Below are positions 31,156-43,323 of a DNA stretch of 64,000 bases, piece by piece. Numbering within the stretch: the stretch's first letter is position 1; every line of letters starts with the position of its first letter. The position numbers and the translations under genes are program-made. Source of the DNA: Pyrenophora tritici-repentis (taxonomy: Eukaryota; Ascomycota; Dothideomycetes; Pleosporales; Pleosporaceae); the NCBI RefSeq assembly GCF_003171515.1, contig NC_089393.1:372001-436000 (forward strand). The letters are read 5' to 3'. Under the pieces are notes generated by a model. That model ran no database searches. It worked only from the letters and a program-made list of their open reading frames with translations, and was not told the DNA's origin.

Positions 31156-34100
31156 GACTGTGGGTGTACGGTTATCCGAGAAAGATCGGGGACCGGAGAT
31201 GGGGCAATGGGGATCAACGATAGATTTGGAAGAGGCGCTCACGCTCGCTGATGAAGGTGCGAGTAAGGGTCCATTTTTCACCGAGGTCTGCTATCATGTG
31301 TGCCCACCAAAATAGCGGAGCGTGAACCTCCTGACAACTTCAAATACTCCGTAGCACGGGATTGGTAGGTCGGGGGCATGTCATTACGGCAGTACAACCT
31401 CAAGCAGAACTAGAAGACAAATTGCAGCGTGTTTTGAGTTTACAATATATGGCGTGTTGTTGAAGCAGACGTAATAGAGCACGGTACATGATTAATGATC
31501 ACATGAGTAGCGCTACCCGCCAAACCGTCAGCTAGAAAGGACTAGTACATGTAGTCGGTAGCATCAAAATACAAACACACTTGTAGTAGCTGCGGAGTGA
31601 ATGCAGCGCGTCGTATTGCCCGCGGAGTAGGCTGGCTAGCGAAACGCTTTGGTCGGGTGATTGTCGGTGTCAGGCGTGGTCGAGTAGACGGAGGGAACGG
31701 TACATCCGCACCTACGACCGCGGAGCTGTTGCTTGTTCATCAGGGACTGGTTACCATGGACATGGATGAGCCCTACGGATTTTATTTTAGTCGGACAAGA
31801 AGCGTTCGTCCGCTGTTGCGCCTGCAGGAGGTAGCCAAGTTGCCGGACGCCATGGCGTAGTGGGTGTGAGTTGCTTTTAAATAAACATGATGGCGGCTGG
31901 GACAGGTTGCACTCGCACTCACGACTTGGTTGCAACTTGCACTTGCAAGGCTGTGGTGGCGCGCCTCGTCCCGCATCGGCAAAGCGCATCATCACCTAGT
32001 CTTGGGTTCGAGAAACGGTAGTTGATACTCTCGCATGCCATGTCGCCAACAACAGGTAGTCATTGTCCAAGCGGTGCAGGCGTTGCGGATCCGCCCTGTC
32101 TCGATGTAGGTGTACGGCCGCTTACCTTGCCATGTATTGTACTTGTCATTACCATGGCCCACCAACGGTAACATGGTGCATGGTGGCATGTCGGTACCTC
32201 CAAGTGGCCTCGACCCGAACCCCCGGAGTAATACCTACTCGTGTCGTTTGCATGCTGCCGATCGTGACAGCACGAGGCACCCTGGGGCAGAAATGGGCAG
32301 TCATGGGTAGTCATGGGCAGTCATGGGCAGCCATGAACACAGCCCCGTATAATACCGGCAAGTACATGTGTAAGACTGAACGAGGTTGCCAGTGTGCGTA
32401 ACACCAATTCATGTACCAAAAATACCGCCGAGTCGGACAAGGAAGGCGATATGCTAGATCAGTGTCTCTGTGTAGCATTGGCTGGGGGGTGGGGGGGTAG
32501 TAGGTAGCGCGTGGAAGCATACCGATCAACGACTGCAAGGTGGCATGGTAGACAGGGCACTCAGCCTGACTAAGTGACCATGACCAACAGTGGGTTCGTA
32601 TGGTGTGGGCGAGACAATGTACGGTAGCTGGTAGGTCAAGTGAAGGGGGGGGGGGGCCAGCTCCGGTGCAATTCTGGCGGGTCTGTGCACAGACGACGGC
32701 TTCCGCTTCCCGCGTCGTGTGCTAGGCTCAGAACGGAACCCCTAGAATCTGACCTGTGCCGTTCTGCTGCACTCTCGACTCCCTGAATGGAGGCGCAGCG
32801 CCCGCAACGCTACATGTTGGACCATCTGTGAGATGATGGCCGGCATGTACCCCCCTTCTCGTCGGCCAGGTCGCCCACGCCGCCGGCATGCTTCGCCCTA
32901 CGATAGGAAACCTGACGTCTGGCCGTCGGCAGGCGTGCATCCCAGGCTGTGCGGTATTGGCGTGCGTAATACTGCAATCGGCCAGAGTAGGAGGGGCGGG
33001 CGCCAATCCATTGATTGATTTCATGGTTGATCTTCCAGTCATCCGTCATCCGGCGTGTGGAAAAAAAGCTTGGTAGAATACGGCTGACACGCACGGCTGG
33101 TGGACGGCTTCACGGTAAGTACAGTACGTATACTGTATGCCTGTTGGCGGCTGGCGGCTGGCGGCGTCGAAACTCGGCGCCAGAGGCTACGACATCAGAC
33201 TACTGGTAGCCCTATGCATGCAGGCCAAACAACGCTGGCGTGTGAGGCCCACAGTCCTGGAAAGCTGTCGACTGCTCCAGGGCTCCTCCAGGGCTCCAGG
33301 GCTCTCCCACTCCACCAGACCCATGAAATATACCCCTGCTTGCCAGTACCCACCCGGCTAATCCGTGCCAGGAGTGACCAGGACGGCCAATCACCGATAA
33401 AGTCCTGTTACAGCGTAGTGCTTAATGTCTAACTGAGGCCCCAGTTGAGGGCGTCCTTTTCTCTTTCGCTCGAGCCTGCAAACTACTACTGCAACTGCAA
33501 CTTGCTACTGCTCCTGCTCCGGCTGCCGTCCAAGATTTGCAGCCGTGCCTCTTTCCAGCAGAACTGTCACCTCGCACGAGCACACACTAGACGCCAGACC
33601 AGGGAAGCTTTCTTCTCCCTTTTTTCTCCACTCGCCGGCGGTCCGCGCTAATAGGGTCCCTACCGCATTTCCGCTTGGCTTCGTCCACTGCCGTGTACCA
33701 TGAAGTTTGCATTTAGCACAAGTCTTTGAGCTTGACTGTCCGACTTGTACACGTTTATATGCCTAATAGCCTCCATTGGAGAGACCAGACTGATATTGTG
33801 GCGGTGTTGGGCCAGACGTCTTTTTCGTTCAGCTCTGGGTCAGTTTAACGAGGGTCCTCAGCCCTATGAGCAGCCTCAATCACTAGTCCACGGGTACGAA
33901 GAAACCGCCGCCCCCGCTTCGACCATCATTCATCAGCCTCGCCGACAAGAAACGTCAACCAAACTCGGCCGTTTGCGCGCATCTGCCTAGGTAAGCTGCA
34001 ACACTCGACCCAAGCACGCAACCCACATTTTTTAGCTGCTGGCCCTTCAACTCTTCCCTGCCTGTTTCGGCCATGCCGTCCTTGGTGCTGGCTAACCATT

Positions 34101-34281
34101 CTGCTGCTAGGTCCGTGCTCGCCTACACTACCCAGTAGCCACTGCCTTCCCCAGCGCTGTCTTCTGCTCGTCCAAGTCGCGCCTCGCCACAGTTGCTGCG
34201 TGAGTGGTGGCCGTGGGTACGCTTCAGCTGCCCCCTAGTGGCGCCCATCCCACTACATCATATCGTTCCCCCGACCGGACC
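31156..34281. other. Long intergenic and leader region before the C2H2 gene
   Basis: About 3.1 kb. It contains a short tandem array of CAGTCATGGG-like units near 32294-32334, G-runs near 32486-32498 and 32645-32656, and a CCAGGGCTCC triplet near 33280-33305. The last kilobase is C/T-rich with possible leader splice sites (gtaagctg near 33992), consistent with a long, perhaps spliced, 5' UTR of the zinc-finger gene. No coding gene was recognised. Confidence 0.45.
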
Positions 34282-36579
34282 ATGTCCTCGACGCCGAGCA
34301 TTCGGGTATATGATTCCCATCATTACCCACTACCACACCACCGCCGACCGTCGATACCCACTCCAGCCGTGGCAATGGCTATACCAAGGGTACGTAAGCC
34401 CAGTGTTCAGCTGCAACCCTCTGCCGCCCTGCTTGGTCCGCTATCCGATGCTCATAACATGCTGGAAATAGCACATGACCATCACAGCAGGCGCAACCCA
34501 TACCCTACGCGACCATTCACTGACTGTAATACACTGCTTTAGGCACGCGAAGAGGTGCCGCCACCCTTGCCTCCACCACGTCACATCGAACACCTCAGGA
34601 GCGGGCAGGACCCGGGCTGGCAATGGGGTAACACAAACAGTCCAAGGGACACGGGTTTTGGCGGAAATCGGCTCGCGACAGTTAGGCCTGGCTCGAGCTT
34701 GTATGGTGGAGCCGCAGGCAGCTATCCGCGGGAGCCATCTGTCGAATACATGTTCATCGGTGGCCGTGAACCCTCCATCCCTAGGTCGCTCGACGACATG
34801 AGCTCCGAACACAGCAACAACAGTGATGAGGACCGTAGCATCAAGTCTCGCCCCTCGCTTGGAAATCACAGGTAAGACCACACATCATCATCATCATCAT
34901 CATCATCATCGTCTTCGTACGAGTCTTCGTCATCATTAGACTATTCCTTTTAGTGGCAAAGCCACTGGACTCCTTACGAGAGTGACTAACGGCCATGGTT
35001 AGGTTCACAAGCGAAAGACAACTAGGCCACAAGACACTCCAACACTCATCCAACGCCTACGACAAGCAGTTACTCTCCAAAATCGGCGGCCCCAACACGC
35101 CTACGCGGACTACTGCTCCCCCTCTCTCCTCTGGCAGCTCACAGGACCCAAACACCGAGGCACATGCCCCAATAAACAAGCTCAACGGTCAATTGAAACC
35201 GTTGACCGTACCCGCCCTCTCACCAGGCTACAACGGCTTTCGCAGCCCCATCTTCGACCCCGCTGAACCACATCGCGCTCGCTACAACAGCATCTCAACT
35301 CCAGGACCTTTGGACGAAAGCGCGACACCACATCGTGGTAGCTACGATCATAGCATCTTCTCTGAACCTGACTTCGGCATGGAAGAGAATGGAATGCGCG
35401 ATTTGAACATCAACGAACGCAGCCCTGCCGAGTCAGACGAGTACCAATTAGGCCCGAAGGGCGGCCTGAAGCGGCGGGCCTCATCACCGCCCTCCGAAGC
35501 TGCGCGTGATGATCGACCCACGACAAGCGGCCACAACGATCTCTACCATCGTCGGTCCGCCCAAATGCTGGTTAATCGAAATTGCACTGCTTCACGCTTC
35601 CAGTCAAACCCAAGCTCATTATCGTCTGCTGGGTCTGCAAGCCAACGAAGCGCTTCTATCGGTTCTTCGTTTGGATTTTCGACAGCTGCAAGCAGCATGA
35701 CAAGTTATGGCGGAGATCAGCGCCTTTCGCCCAATGCGTTGTCGCCTTTGGGCGAGACGGATTCAGGGCCTGTCTCGCCGTATGCAGCTAACAGGTCTCT
35801 GGACCCGAGCCCCCGCGGGTCCTTATCACGGCCTGTGCATCAACGAGGCTTCTCGGAGACCGAACATCCGCAGATCCGTAAGATGTCTACTGACAGCATG
35901 TTGCACTCGAGGCAAAATTCAATCGCAAATCGCATACCAGGTGCCTATATTTGCGAGTGTTGTCCCAAGAAGCCCAAGAAGTTCGATAGCGAAGATGAGT
36001 TGCGGTAAGTGACAAGGATACGCGACTTGCCCACCGCTATTTCGCCTGACCACCCTTGAGCGACAATGCGCTGACCCGACCGATAGATTGCACGAGCTAG
36101 AGAAGCAGTACATTTGCCAATACTGCCCCAATCGCTTCAAAAATAAGAATGAAGCTGAACGCCATCAAAATTCCCTGCATTTACGTCGCCATTCCTGGTC
36201 ATGCGCCACGCTTGCGGGCGTCCATGCAGCCTTCCACCCCTCGCCTACTCGCCCAGCTGCTGCAGACGTATGCGGATACTGCGGCGAGGAATTCCCCAAC
36301 CCTGCGGACTGGGAGGCACGATCAGAACATCTCAATCACGTGCATAAATTTGGTGAATGTAACCAAGCCAAAAAGTTCTTCCGTGCAGATCACTTCCGGC
36401 AACACTTGAAGCATAGTCATGCTGGCACCAGTGGAAAGTGGACAAACATGCTGGAGAACGCATGCATGAGAGACGAGCCTCCGCCACAAGAACGTGTTGT
36501 CTCTATAAGCTCCGTATCCGGTCCCTCAGCCCTTGCGCCCAAGCCCGGTGTTATTAACGAAGTCCACGACGAATCATAA
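34282..36579 (+). CDS. C2H2 zinc-finger protein, likely transcription regulator
   Basis: join(34282..34389, 34543..34871, 35003..36004, 36087..36579) gives 643 aa. Donors are gtacgt, gtaaga and gtaagt, and phases fit throughout. Intron 2 holds a run of CAT repeats. Residues 1-460 are disordered: Ser/Pro-rich with SP sites, and poly-His/Pro near the start. The zinc region is C-terminal: YICECCPKKPKKFDSEDELR at the exon 3/4 junction, QYICQYCPNRFKNKNEAERH with paired His, and CGYCGEEFPNPADWEARSEH with HVH. This looks like a nuclear DNA-binding regulator of the filamentous-fungal C2H2 type. The target is unknown. The first finger is irregular in its second half. Confidence 0.82.
34882..34910. repeat. 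CAT trinucleotide microsatellite in an intron
   Basis: Eight or nine CAT units within intron 2 of the zinc-finger gene. Probably length-variable. Confidence 0.75.
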
Positions 36580-38269
36580 TTTCGAAAAGCATGTTACCAA
36601 TCAGTCTGAACGTCGGCAACAACAAGTCTTCAGACATTATTTTCTAAATGTTGAAACGCAGCTTTCGACACCATCGGCTACCCTTTTGGATATTCGCATT
36701 CTTCCCATTTCAGCTCTGTTTCCCATAGAACAGATTGTACAAGCATTGTTTTTTGTTTTAGCGAAAAGTTTTCCATGTCTACAAAGATTGCCCTGCATTT
36801 CCATGCAATCTAGGCGAAGGTTGGACGTTATGGTATAACGACATTTGATGACAGCATTCGGTAACACTCTGACGCTGGCCAACGACAGAAATTTGATGCA
36901 TTTTCAAGGGTGTTGTTCTTTTCGTCGCTTAGCGGGCGTTGATTGGACGGGGAAAAACGTCCAGGGTCATTGGTGTTTACGATAGGAGGGGGCAAGAAAG
37001 AGGATGGAGCAGTCTTACACGACACAACTCTTGTTAGGTCCATATAGCAAATTACAAACTGAATTGCCAAACCTCTTGGAATCTTGGAGAACTCTTGGAA
37101 AACAGGCTTGATCAGCTGTTTTTCACACTGCTCATTTGTGCTTTACGGGCTGGCCCGCGCGCACACAAAGAGCAAAAAGGCAAAACGGGAAACGGGAAAC
37201 GATAACATATCAGTCTTGTTATATCAAGCATGATTAGCCGTGGTCCTCTCGGCTCCAGGTACTCAGTTTCAGTCTACATCCTTACACAAACACACTCACA
37301 TACACGCGCGCGGACATGGACATTCACACACAATACACGAGGTTTCAAACGGACCTAGACCACGGGACAACGGTTATTTGTTTCAGCCGCCTTCCCTCCC
37401 CCCAGACACTCTCATCGTCATCACATCACACGCGCCCAAAAGCAGACATGATTGACAGTGAGCGTCAGTGCGTAGGTATAATCCCCCCTCCCCTACCATG
37501 CGAACGGGACTGGGGTGATGTGATGGGCGGAGGCGGCGCGGCTGTCAGCTTTGACCCTTGATGCCTTCCTCGGCGGTACTTTTCTCTCTCTCTTTTTTTT
37601 TCCTGTCAGCAAACGTGGTTATACGGGGGGATGGGGAGGGGAAGGGTCGATGGTTTGATTTGATTTTTTTTACCCGCGAGACTTGATACGACGATGGGTT
37701 GCGTCTGCGTCTGCGTCTGCTGATGCGGCTGCGGAGGCGGATGCTTGCTTGCGTAGGTTGCGGGGGGTGCGGGTAGGGTAGTATCACCTGCTTACTCTCT
37801 CTTTTTTTCCTTGGGAGTCACGTCTAAATGGAGGGAAAGAGGGGAGGGCGGAAGGCGGAAGAGTGGGTGTGAGATTCTTCTTTTTTCGTGACGTTTGAGC
37901 TTGATGTTTCAGACGCTTCTGTTGGTTTCCAGTGTAGAGAGACAAATTCTATGATTTGACGTGAATGGTTCAACTATCCTTGCTACACGTATGTCTAGAG
38001 ATCAATTGCGTCAACCTCGAACGATGAACGAAAAATGGTTGGAGTACGAGATAGGTAACTCGCACAGGGCTGATTGCTGTACATAAAAGTCGTCTAAGCC
38101 GCTCTTGGTAAAAATGAAGGCCAGTTATTTATTTGGGTTTGGTGCGCGCGCCAGTGAGAGAAGAGGGACATGGGGTTGAAGTTTTTTTTTGCGTTCGGGT
38201 TCGGAGGGCGTCGTGTATGGTATCTGTGCTTCTGTGTGTTTTTGTTTGGGTTGGGTTGGGTGCGTTATG

Positions 38270-38313
38270 GGACGGCGGACGGACGGACGGACGGCGGACG
38301 GACGGACGGACGG
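38270..38313. repeat. GGAC-type minisatellite
   Basis: Two near-identical blocks of GACGGC followed by three GGAC units occur in tandem. Simple-sequence repeat in intergenic DNA. Confidence 0.7.
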
Positions 38314-39101
38314 TTAACCAGGGCATGATGGACGTGCGTAAGCTTGGTTCGAGGGCGTTCTTGTTGCGCCGAACGACCGCACCGCGCTTGGCTGGGGTAG
38401 ACAGGGAGCGTGGGGGAGTCATGGATCGAGCGAGGGAGCGAGGGACTGGGATGTGCACACGTGTGCCGGTGTCAGCAGATTGTTGGGTAAGATTTAGGGG
38501 GTTGGCGGGGATGGGAGGGGACAAGCTAGGGGAGATGGCGAGTTTAGCTTTTAATTTACCGGTCGGTGTTGTTAATACAGGGATGAGTGCGCTAGACTGC
38601 TTGTGATGGACATCTGTGTGTTGTCGGGTCGATTAATCCGATCTGTGTTGCTCAAGTACAGTACCTTGTTTGCTTGGGATTGATACACGTTGGTGAATAG
38701 TGCATAGGATGTGACTTCTCAATATTGCTGGATTAGAGACTCTGCCATCTGTCTCGTTTGATCGTAGTACTCCTACACTCTTACTATCTATCGAGTACAT
38801 GTTTATGCAATATCTACCTAGGTAGATGTCATAAGTCTTTCTTCCGGCGAATACAGTGAAACAATGCTGAGTCAGCAACACTTAGTTATATTGAACAACT
38901 AACTATAGCTGTAATAGTGTTTCAGAACGACAACATTTCTTGGTGCTTAGGGTAGTTGAGTAATGTAAATTAGAAAAAGCGCTTGAGGACTGGTTCATAT
39001 TTGTTGAGTAGAATAGCCTGTGTCAAGAGGTTTGGGTTGGCAAGTGCATGCGAACGTTAACTACCCCTTGATTGCTTGCTGTGTAGTAAGTCCACAACAT
39101 C

Positions 39102-39371
39102 TTGGCTTTGGAACAAACCAAGAAGAATTCTGGAACAAAACGGGATCTGCCAGACGTGCCTTTCAAACAAGCGCCCAAAGAATACATGCATAATCCGCCG
39201 AACGAGCCTTTGCATATTTCCTTGGCAGATTTTGACTTTGACGCTGGTCTCTTGTCAGGTGAGGTGTCGCTTGGTATGCCGCTTTGGCTGCTTACTCCAG
39301 GCTTCTGGCAAAACATGACTAGCCTGGTTCTGAGTGATTGGGATGGGCAGTATGTCACTGCGAGCTTTTGA
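39102..39371 (+). CDS. Weak candidate small protein, 89 aa
   Basis: Starts MALEQTKKNSGTKRDLPDVP and ends DWDGQYVTASF. The middle reads NEPLHISLADFDFDAGLL and MPLWLLTPGFWQNMTSLVL, which is protein-like, but there is no signal peptide or known domain. A reverse-strand frame overlaps it fully. It could be a fragment of an older gene. Confidence 0.18.
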   Translation: MALEQTKKNSGTKRDLPDVPFKQAPKEYMHNPPNEPLHISLADFDFDAGLLSGEVSLGMPLWLLTPGFWQNMTSLVLSDWDGQYVTASF

Positions 39372-41217
39372 TTGGAGAGAGTCGCGTTTAAGCTTACGTG
39401 GTTGGTGTTTTCCGGCTGACGAGGGGTTGATCGTGACTGCCGGGATATGACTAGCTGCTAGTGCGACTTGGCAGGTCGATGTGGGGTTCAGCCTTATTAG
39501 ACGAACTTTGTAACTGCGACGCATTTCTAGAAGTAGAAATGAAGACGTCCTTTGATACAGAATTCCGCGTCTTGGCACCAGAAATACTACCGGTCACTGT
39601 GCGGCGTTCCGACAATTTCAAAATCAGTTCATGTCTGTTCCAAATCGGGATAGTCTTCCTAGGGGCTCACCAGCAAATCTTCATACTAAGACCTACAAGA
39701 CCAGCTTACTGTACAGTATTCAACCAAACACACCACGTACCCACCTTCTCTAGCGCTGACCTTCCTAACCTCTCATTCTAGACTCGGTGCCCATCATACC
39801 ATGCTGTCCCTCCCCCATCGCGCTTACATGCCCCCTCCCCAAATCAGTAGAATTTGCGATGGACGTAAAAGAACATCCGATATCCGGGATATCTGACGTC
39901 GGCAATATACCGTGGGGTTAAGAGAAAAACAGCACCGTGTTTTGGATTGAGCCATAATGCTCAGCAACTGAAAATCACACAGTTTAAGCTTCCAGACTTT
40001 GCCTCAAAAGAGGGCGGAAAGTGGTGGACGAGAGCGGGTGAGTGAGCACTAGTACCCCGTTACGGTAAAATAGTAATCGCCGACCAACCAATATTTCCTT
40101 TGCGGCCCGTTGTTTGATGTAGTATATACATCTGTGCGTTCTTCTTGGTAGACCGCCGCGTCCGGATGATCGCCTGGGCTTGCCGCGGGTTCCCGGATCC
40201 GATATGCTGGCTCATACAATAGTACTTGCGCGTCGGTGACGGGTAGGGTGAGCTGCCTACAATGGTGCGGCAAGACAGGGGAGATTGGAGATTAGAGGGT
40301 TGATTGGAATTGAGCTCTTGGTGAGTGGTTGGCTGGTACGTATTCGCATGGAAGACAACGGCAAGTGGTGCGGGGGAAAATGCCGAAAAGTTTGATTGTG
40401 CAGTCGTGTTGTTATTTGGAATCATGATATGGAAAACCGTTTGATTTGCCCGTTTGCTGTGCTTCATCCCGGTGTCGTGGCTGTACGATATGTGACCAAG
40501 ATGTAAGGCCACAGGGATCGTCTCACATCGGCCAGCCCTATGCGGGTTTCTGGGTTTACCAGGTGATGAAACGTTGAAATCACTCCTAAGCCAAACCTAT
40601 ACTGTTTGTAGATATCCTGTCCTGCAATGGCTGACTATGACCTTTCCGGGAATACTCCACTGACCAAGTCGTAGTATCTCAGGCCTGTTTCTCATTTGAG
40701 GAAAGCTTGTTATGTATCGACCACTAGCTGCTACACGTTACGACTACAGATTTGGGTTAGTAAATGTGTACAACAGTGGTACGTCTATATATAATCAAAA
40801 TGAACTGAGTGCATTCCGCTACCTCTACCGTCTTGAAAACATCACGATGATCAAACAATGGTAGATCCCCACATTCCGTGTCACCCGTCGCAGATGTGAA
40901 GTTCAGGTCGTGTTCGGTTTATTTCCTATACTGGTACAATGGAAGATTGAGTTCCGAAGATCAGACCATGTATTGATCATAAGAAGCGCCACGTAGTGGG
41001 TAGTTCCCGTATCTCTCAACGTGACGATCGCGCGTTGTCTCATGCCAAGGCGTGGTGCCGGACTAATGCGCTACACGAGCTGTCGTGCTATGCGCTTGGA
41101 TATCTAGAGTATCAGTGTATTGAGGAACGGAGTTGGCGGGCTGCAGCGCTGTGTTGATCAGTTTGATCTCGGCAGTCCAATCTCGTACAATTGCGTACGT
41201 GTGGAGGCAGACGCTGA

Positions 41218-41265
41218 GTAACGTGTCTGTGCGCGTGATGCCCATAATCGCGTGCCGCACACCCC
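41218..41265. repeat. Left 48-bp inverted repeat of the pogo-like element
   Basis: Base-for-base reverse complement of 43276-43323 over 48 positions. It starts GTAACGTGTCTGTGCGCG and ends GCCGCACACCCC. The similarity seems to continue outward in weaker form (GTGGAGGCAGACG side), so the true terminus may lie a little further left. Confidence 0.88.
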
Positions 41266-41320
41266 GCAACATCAACACCAATCCACCCTTACCACTTCAA
41301 CCACCCATAACTCCACAACT

Positions 41321-43167
41321 ATGAGTTGTATCAACGCTGCGATTGAAGCTATTGAATCGCGTGATCCCGGAGATAAATTTACATACTCTGAGGTTGCGCG
41401 CCGCTTTGGTGTTGATCGCTCTACGTTGTCGCGACGCCATCAACAGATCCGGGGCTCAAATGAAGCCAAATCACGTAATCAGCAACTCCTTTACCTACAC
41501 TAGGAGCTACAGCTTCTAGAGCACATTAATGAGCTTACTAAGGCTGGCTTACCACCGACGAGGACTATAATCTAGAACTTTGCTAGTGCTATAGCCGGAA
41601 GGGCTGCCTCCTAAAGCTAGGTGACGCGCTTCTTTCACCGTCATCCCGACGCGATTATATCACGTTGGTCAACTGGTTTGGACCGCAATCGCCACCAGGC
41701 TGATTCTGTATACAAGTACGAGTCGTACTTTGATCTACTATCTACTAAAATGGCTCAGCACTATATTCGGGCGCAGGATGTATATAATATAGATAAGAAG
41801 GGATTCCTTATTAGAGTAACGGGGAGGAGTAAGAGAGTGTTTAGTAAGCAGAAATATGAGACTGGGGGCTTTAAGAAAGTGATACAGGACGGCAACAGAG
41901 ATTGGATCACTGTTATCGCTGCTATATGTGCTAATAGGAGTACGTTACCGCCCGCGATTATATACGAAGCTACTTCGGGCAACATGTACGCCAGATAGGT
42001 TGATGATATCGCAATTGACGATCTAGTCTACGTTACCTCAAGTCCCTCAGGGTGGACCAATGATTAGGTAGGCCTGGCATGGCTCGAACAGGTGTTTGAT
42101 CGCCATACGAAGGAGAAGGCCGGCAATCACACACGCTTACTCATCCTTGACGGCTATGGGAGTCACGTTACTATGGAGTTTATTGACTACGCGATCGCCC
42201 ACAATATTATGTTACTCGTACTACCCCCCATAGTACCCATACGCTGCAGCCACTCGATGTGGTAATGTTCAAACCTCTAGCAGCCGCGTACTCACTCAGC
42301 TTGCAGCACTACCTCCAGGCGAGCCACGGTCTCTTAGCTGTGAGGAAGGATGACTTCTACCGTCTTTTTAAGCCTGCCTAGGACTCCTCTTTTATTAAGA
42401 AGCACGCGTTGAAGGCATTTAAAGCCACTGGGATAGCTCCTATAGATCCCGAAGTAGTACTTAAAAAGTTCCGAAAGTCAACACTAACAGCACCGCCGCC
42501 ACTAGTGAACGTGAGTAGAGCTACTATCACGAACCTCATTAATCAGGCCTACGATCCGAGCTCTATTGCGGCCAACAACCTCTCAGAAATACTCCTCCGC
42601 CTCCAGGCTGCCAAAGAGATCGCCGAGTACGAGAAGGACGCACTGCGCGCGGCGCTACACGTTCACCAGAAGCCCCGCAATCGGCACGAACCTCCCCTAG
42701 ATCTACAGCAGCGAAAAGCGTTCTATTCAGGGGCAGTTTAGTGGTCGCCGTGCAAGCTTCGAGAGGCCCGCTTTAGGCAGCTAGTGAAGGAGAAGGAGAA
42801 GGAGAAAGAGCTACTTGATAAGATAGAGTTGAAAGAGGCAAAGGAGAACAACAGGATCTATCAACTTAAGATCAAAGAGGCAGCGCGGGCGGCGCGTGAG
42901 GAGGCAAAGAAGGTGCGGGATGAAGCCAAGGCTGTAAAGGCTGCCGAACTTGACGCCAAACGACGCGATCGCGACGCTGCAAAGGCTATACAACAACCCT
43001 AGTCGGGCAAGCGTAAGGCTTCAAAGCCCGCTGCAAAGCAACAGCCAAAAAAACGACGCGTGGGTGGTGCTGGCGGTGGTACTCTGGCTGAGGTGGCTGC
43101 ACCGGCTCCCCCACCAACAACCACCCGACGCGGCCGGGCCGTCAATACTCCGGCAAAATATAGATAG
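41321..43167 (+). pseudogene. pogo/Fot1-like transposase, broken by nine stops and one frameshift
   Basis: The reading starts MSCINAAIEAIESRD, with a helix-turn-helix segment (KFTYSEVARRFGVDRSTLSRR). A CENP-B-like segment and a DDE_1 catalytic region follow: AQDVYNIDKKGFLIRV (first Asp), LLILDGYGSHVT (second Asp), LQPLDVVMFKPL (third Asp). The charged C-terminal tail is rich in Lys, Glu and Ala. In-frame stops: TAG at 41501, near 41573, near 41615, near 41996, 42064, 42376, 42739 and 43000, plus one TAA near 41609. A single-base loss in a C-run near 42225 shifts the frame. Every stop falls where Gln or Trp would be natural. The tail ends at a likely native stop at 43165-43167. Not functional as it stands. 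Confidence 0.82.
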
Positions 43168-43275
43168 ACAAAGTTGTAGAGCTACGTCTATAGATCAATA
43201 CACCGGAAAATCTCGCGATAATAGTTATTGTACGTGGCTGCGCAGCCTCAACTTTGCCGTCGTCGCGATATTGGT

Positions 43276-43323
43276 GGGGTGTGCGGCACGCGATTATGGG
43301 CATCACGCGCACAGACACGTTAC
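43276..43323. repeat. Right 48-bp inverted repeat of the pogo-like element
   Basis: Exact reverse complement of 41218-41265. Confidence 0.88.

Larger units (their letters stand above)
36580..41217. other. Gene desert upstream of the pogo relic
   Basis: About 4.6 kb. Contains a GGAC/GGCGGAC array near 38270-38313, TTGGG repeats near 38243-38260 and a GCGTCT run near 37700-37720. One weak coding candidate at 39102-39371 is listed separately. Otherwise nothing was recognised. Confidence 0.4.
41218..43323 (+). mobile_element. Degenerate pogo/Fot1-like DNA transposon (Tc1-mariner superfamily)
   Basis: About 2.1 kb between perfect 48-bp inverted repeats, carrying one broken transposase frame read in the plus direction. 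The outer boundary is not exactly resolved; a TA target duplication could not be confirmed. The contrast of identical ends and a stop-riddled gene is described in the findings. Confidence 0.82.

Noticed and set aside
38240..38262. Telomere-like TTGGG repeat
   Set aside because: The unit is not TTAGGG, the run is only a few units long, and it lies within ordinary intergenic DNA.
38129..38606. Overlapping 131- and 157-codon frames on both strands
   Set aside because: Both run through the GGAC minisatellite and have simple-repeat composition.
41321..43167. Stop-codon reassignment (TAG read as Gln) as an explanation for the pogo gene
   Set aside because: Host genes here use TAG as a normal stop (for example the BTB and TatD genes), one stop is TAA, some TAGs replace Trp, and there is a frameshift as well. 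RIP-like mutation explains it better.
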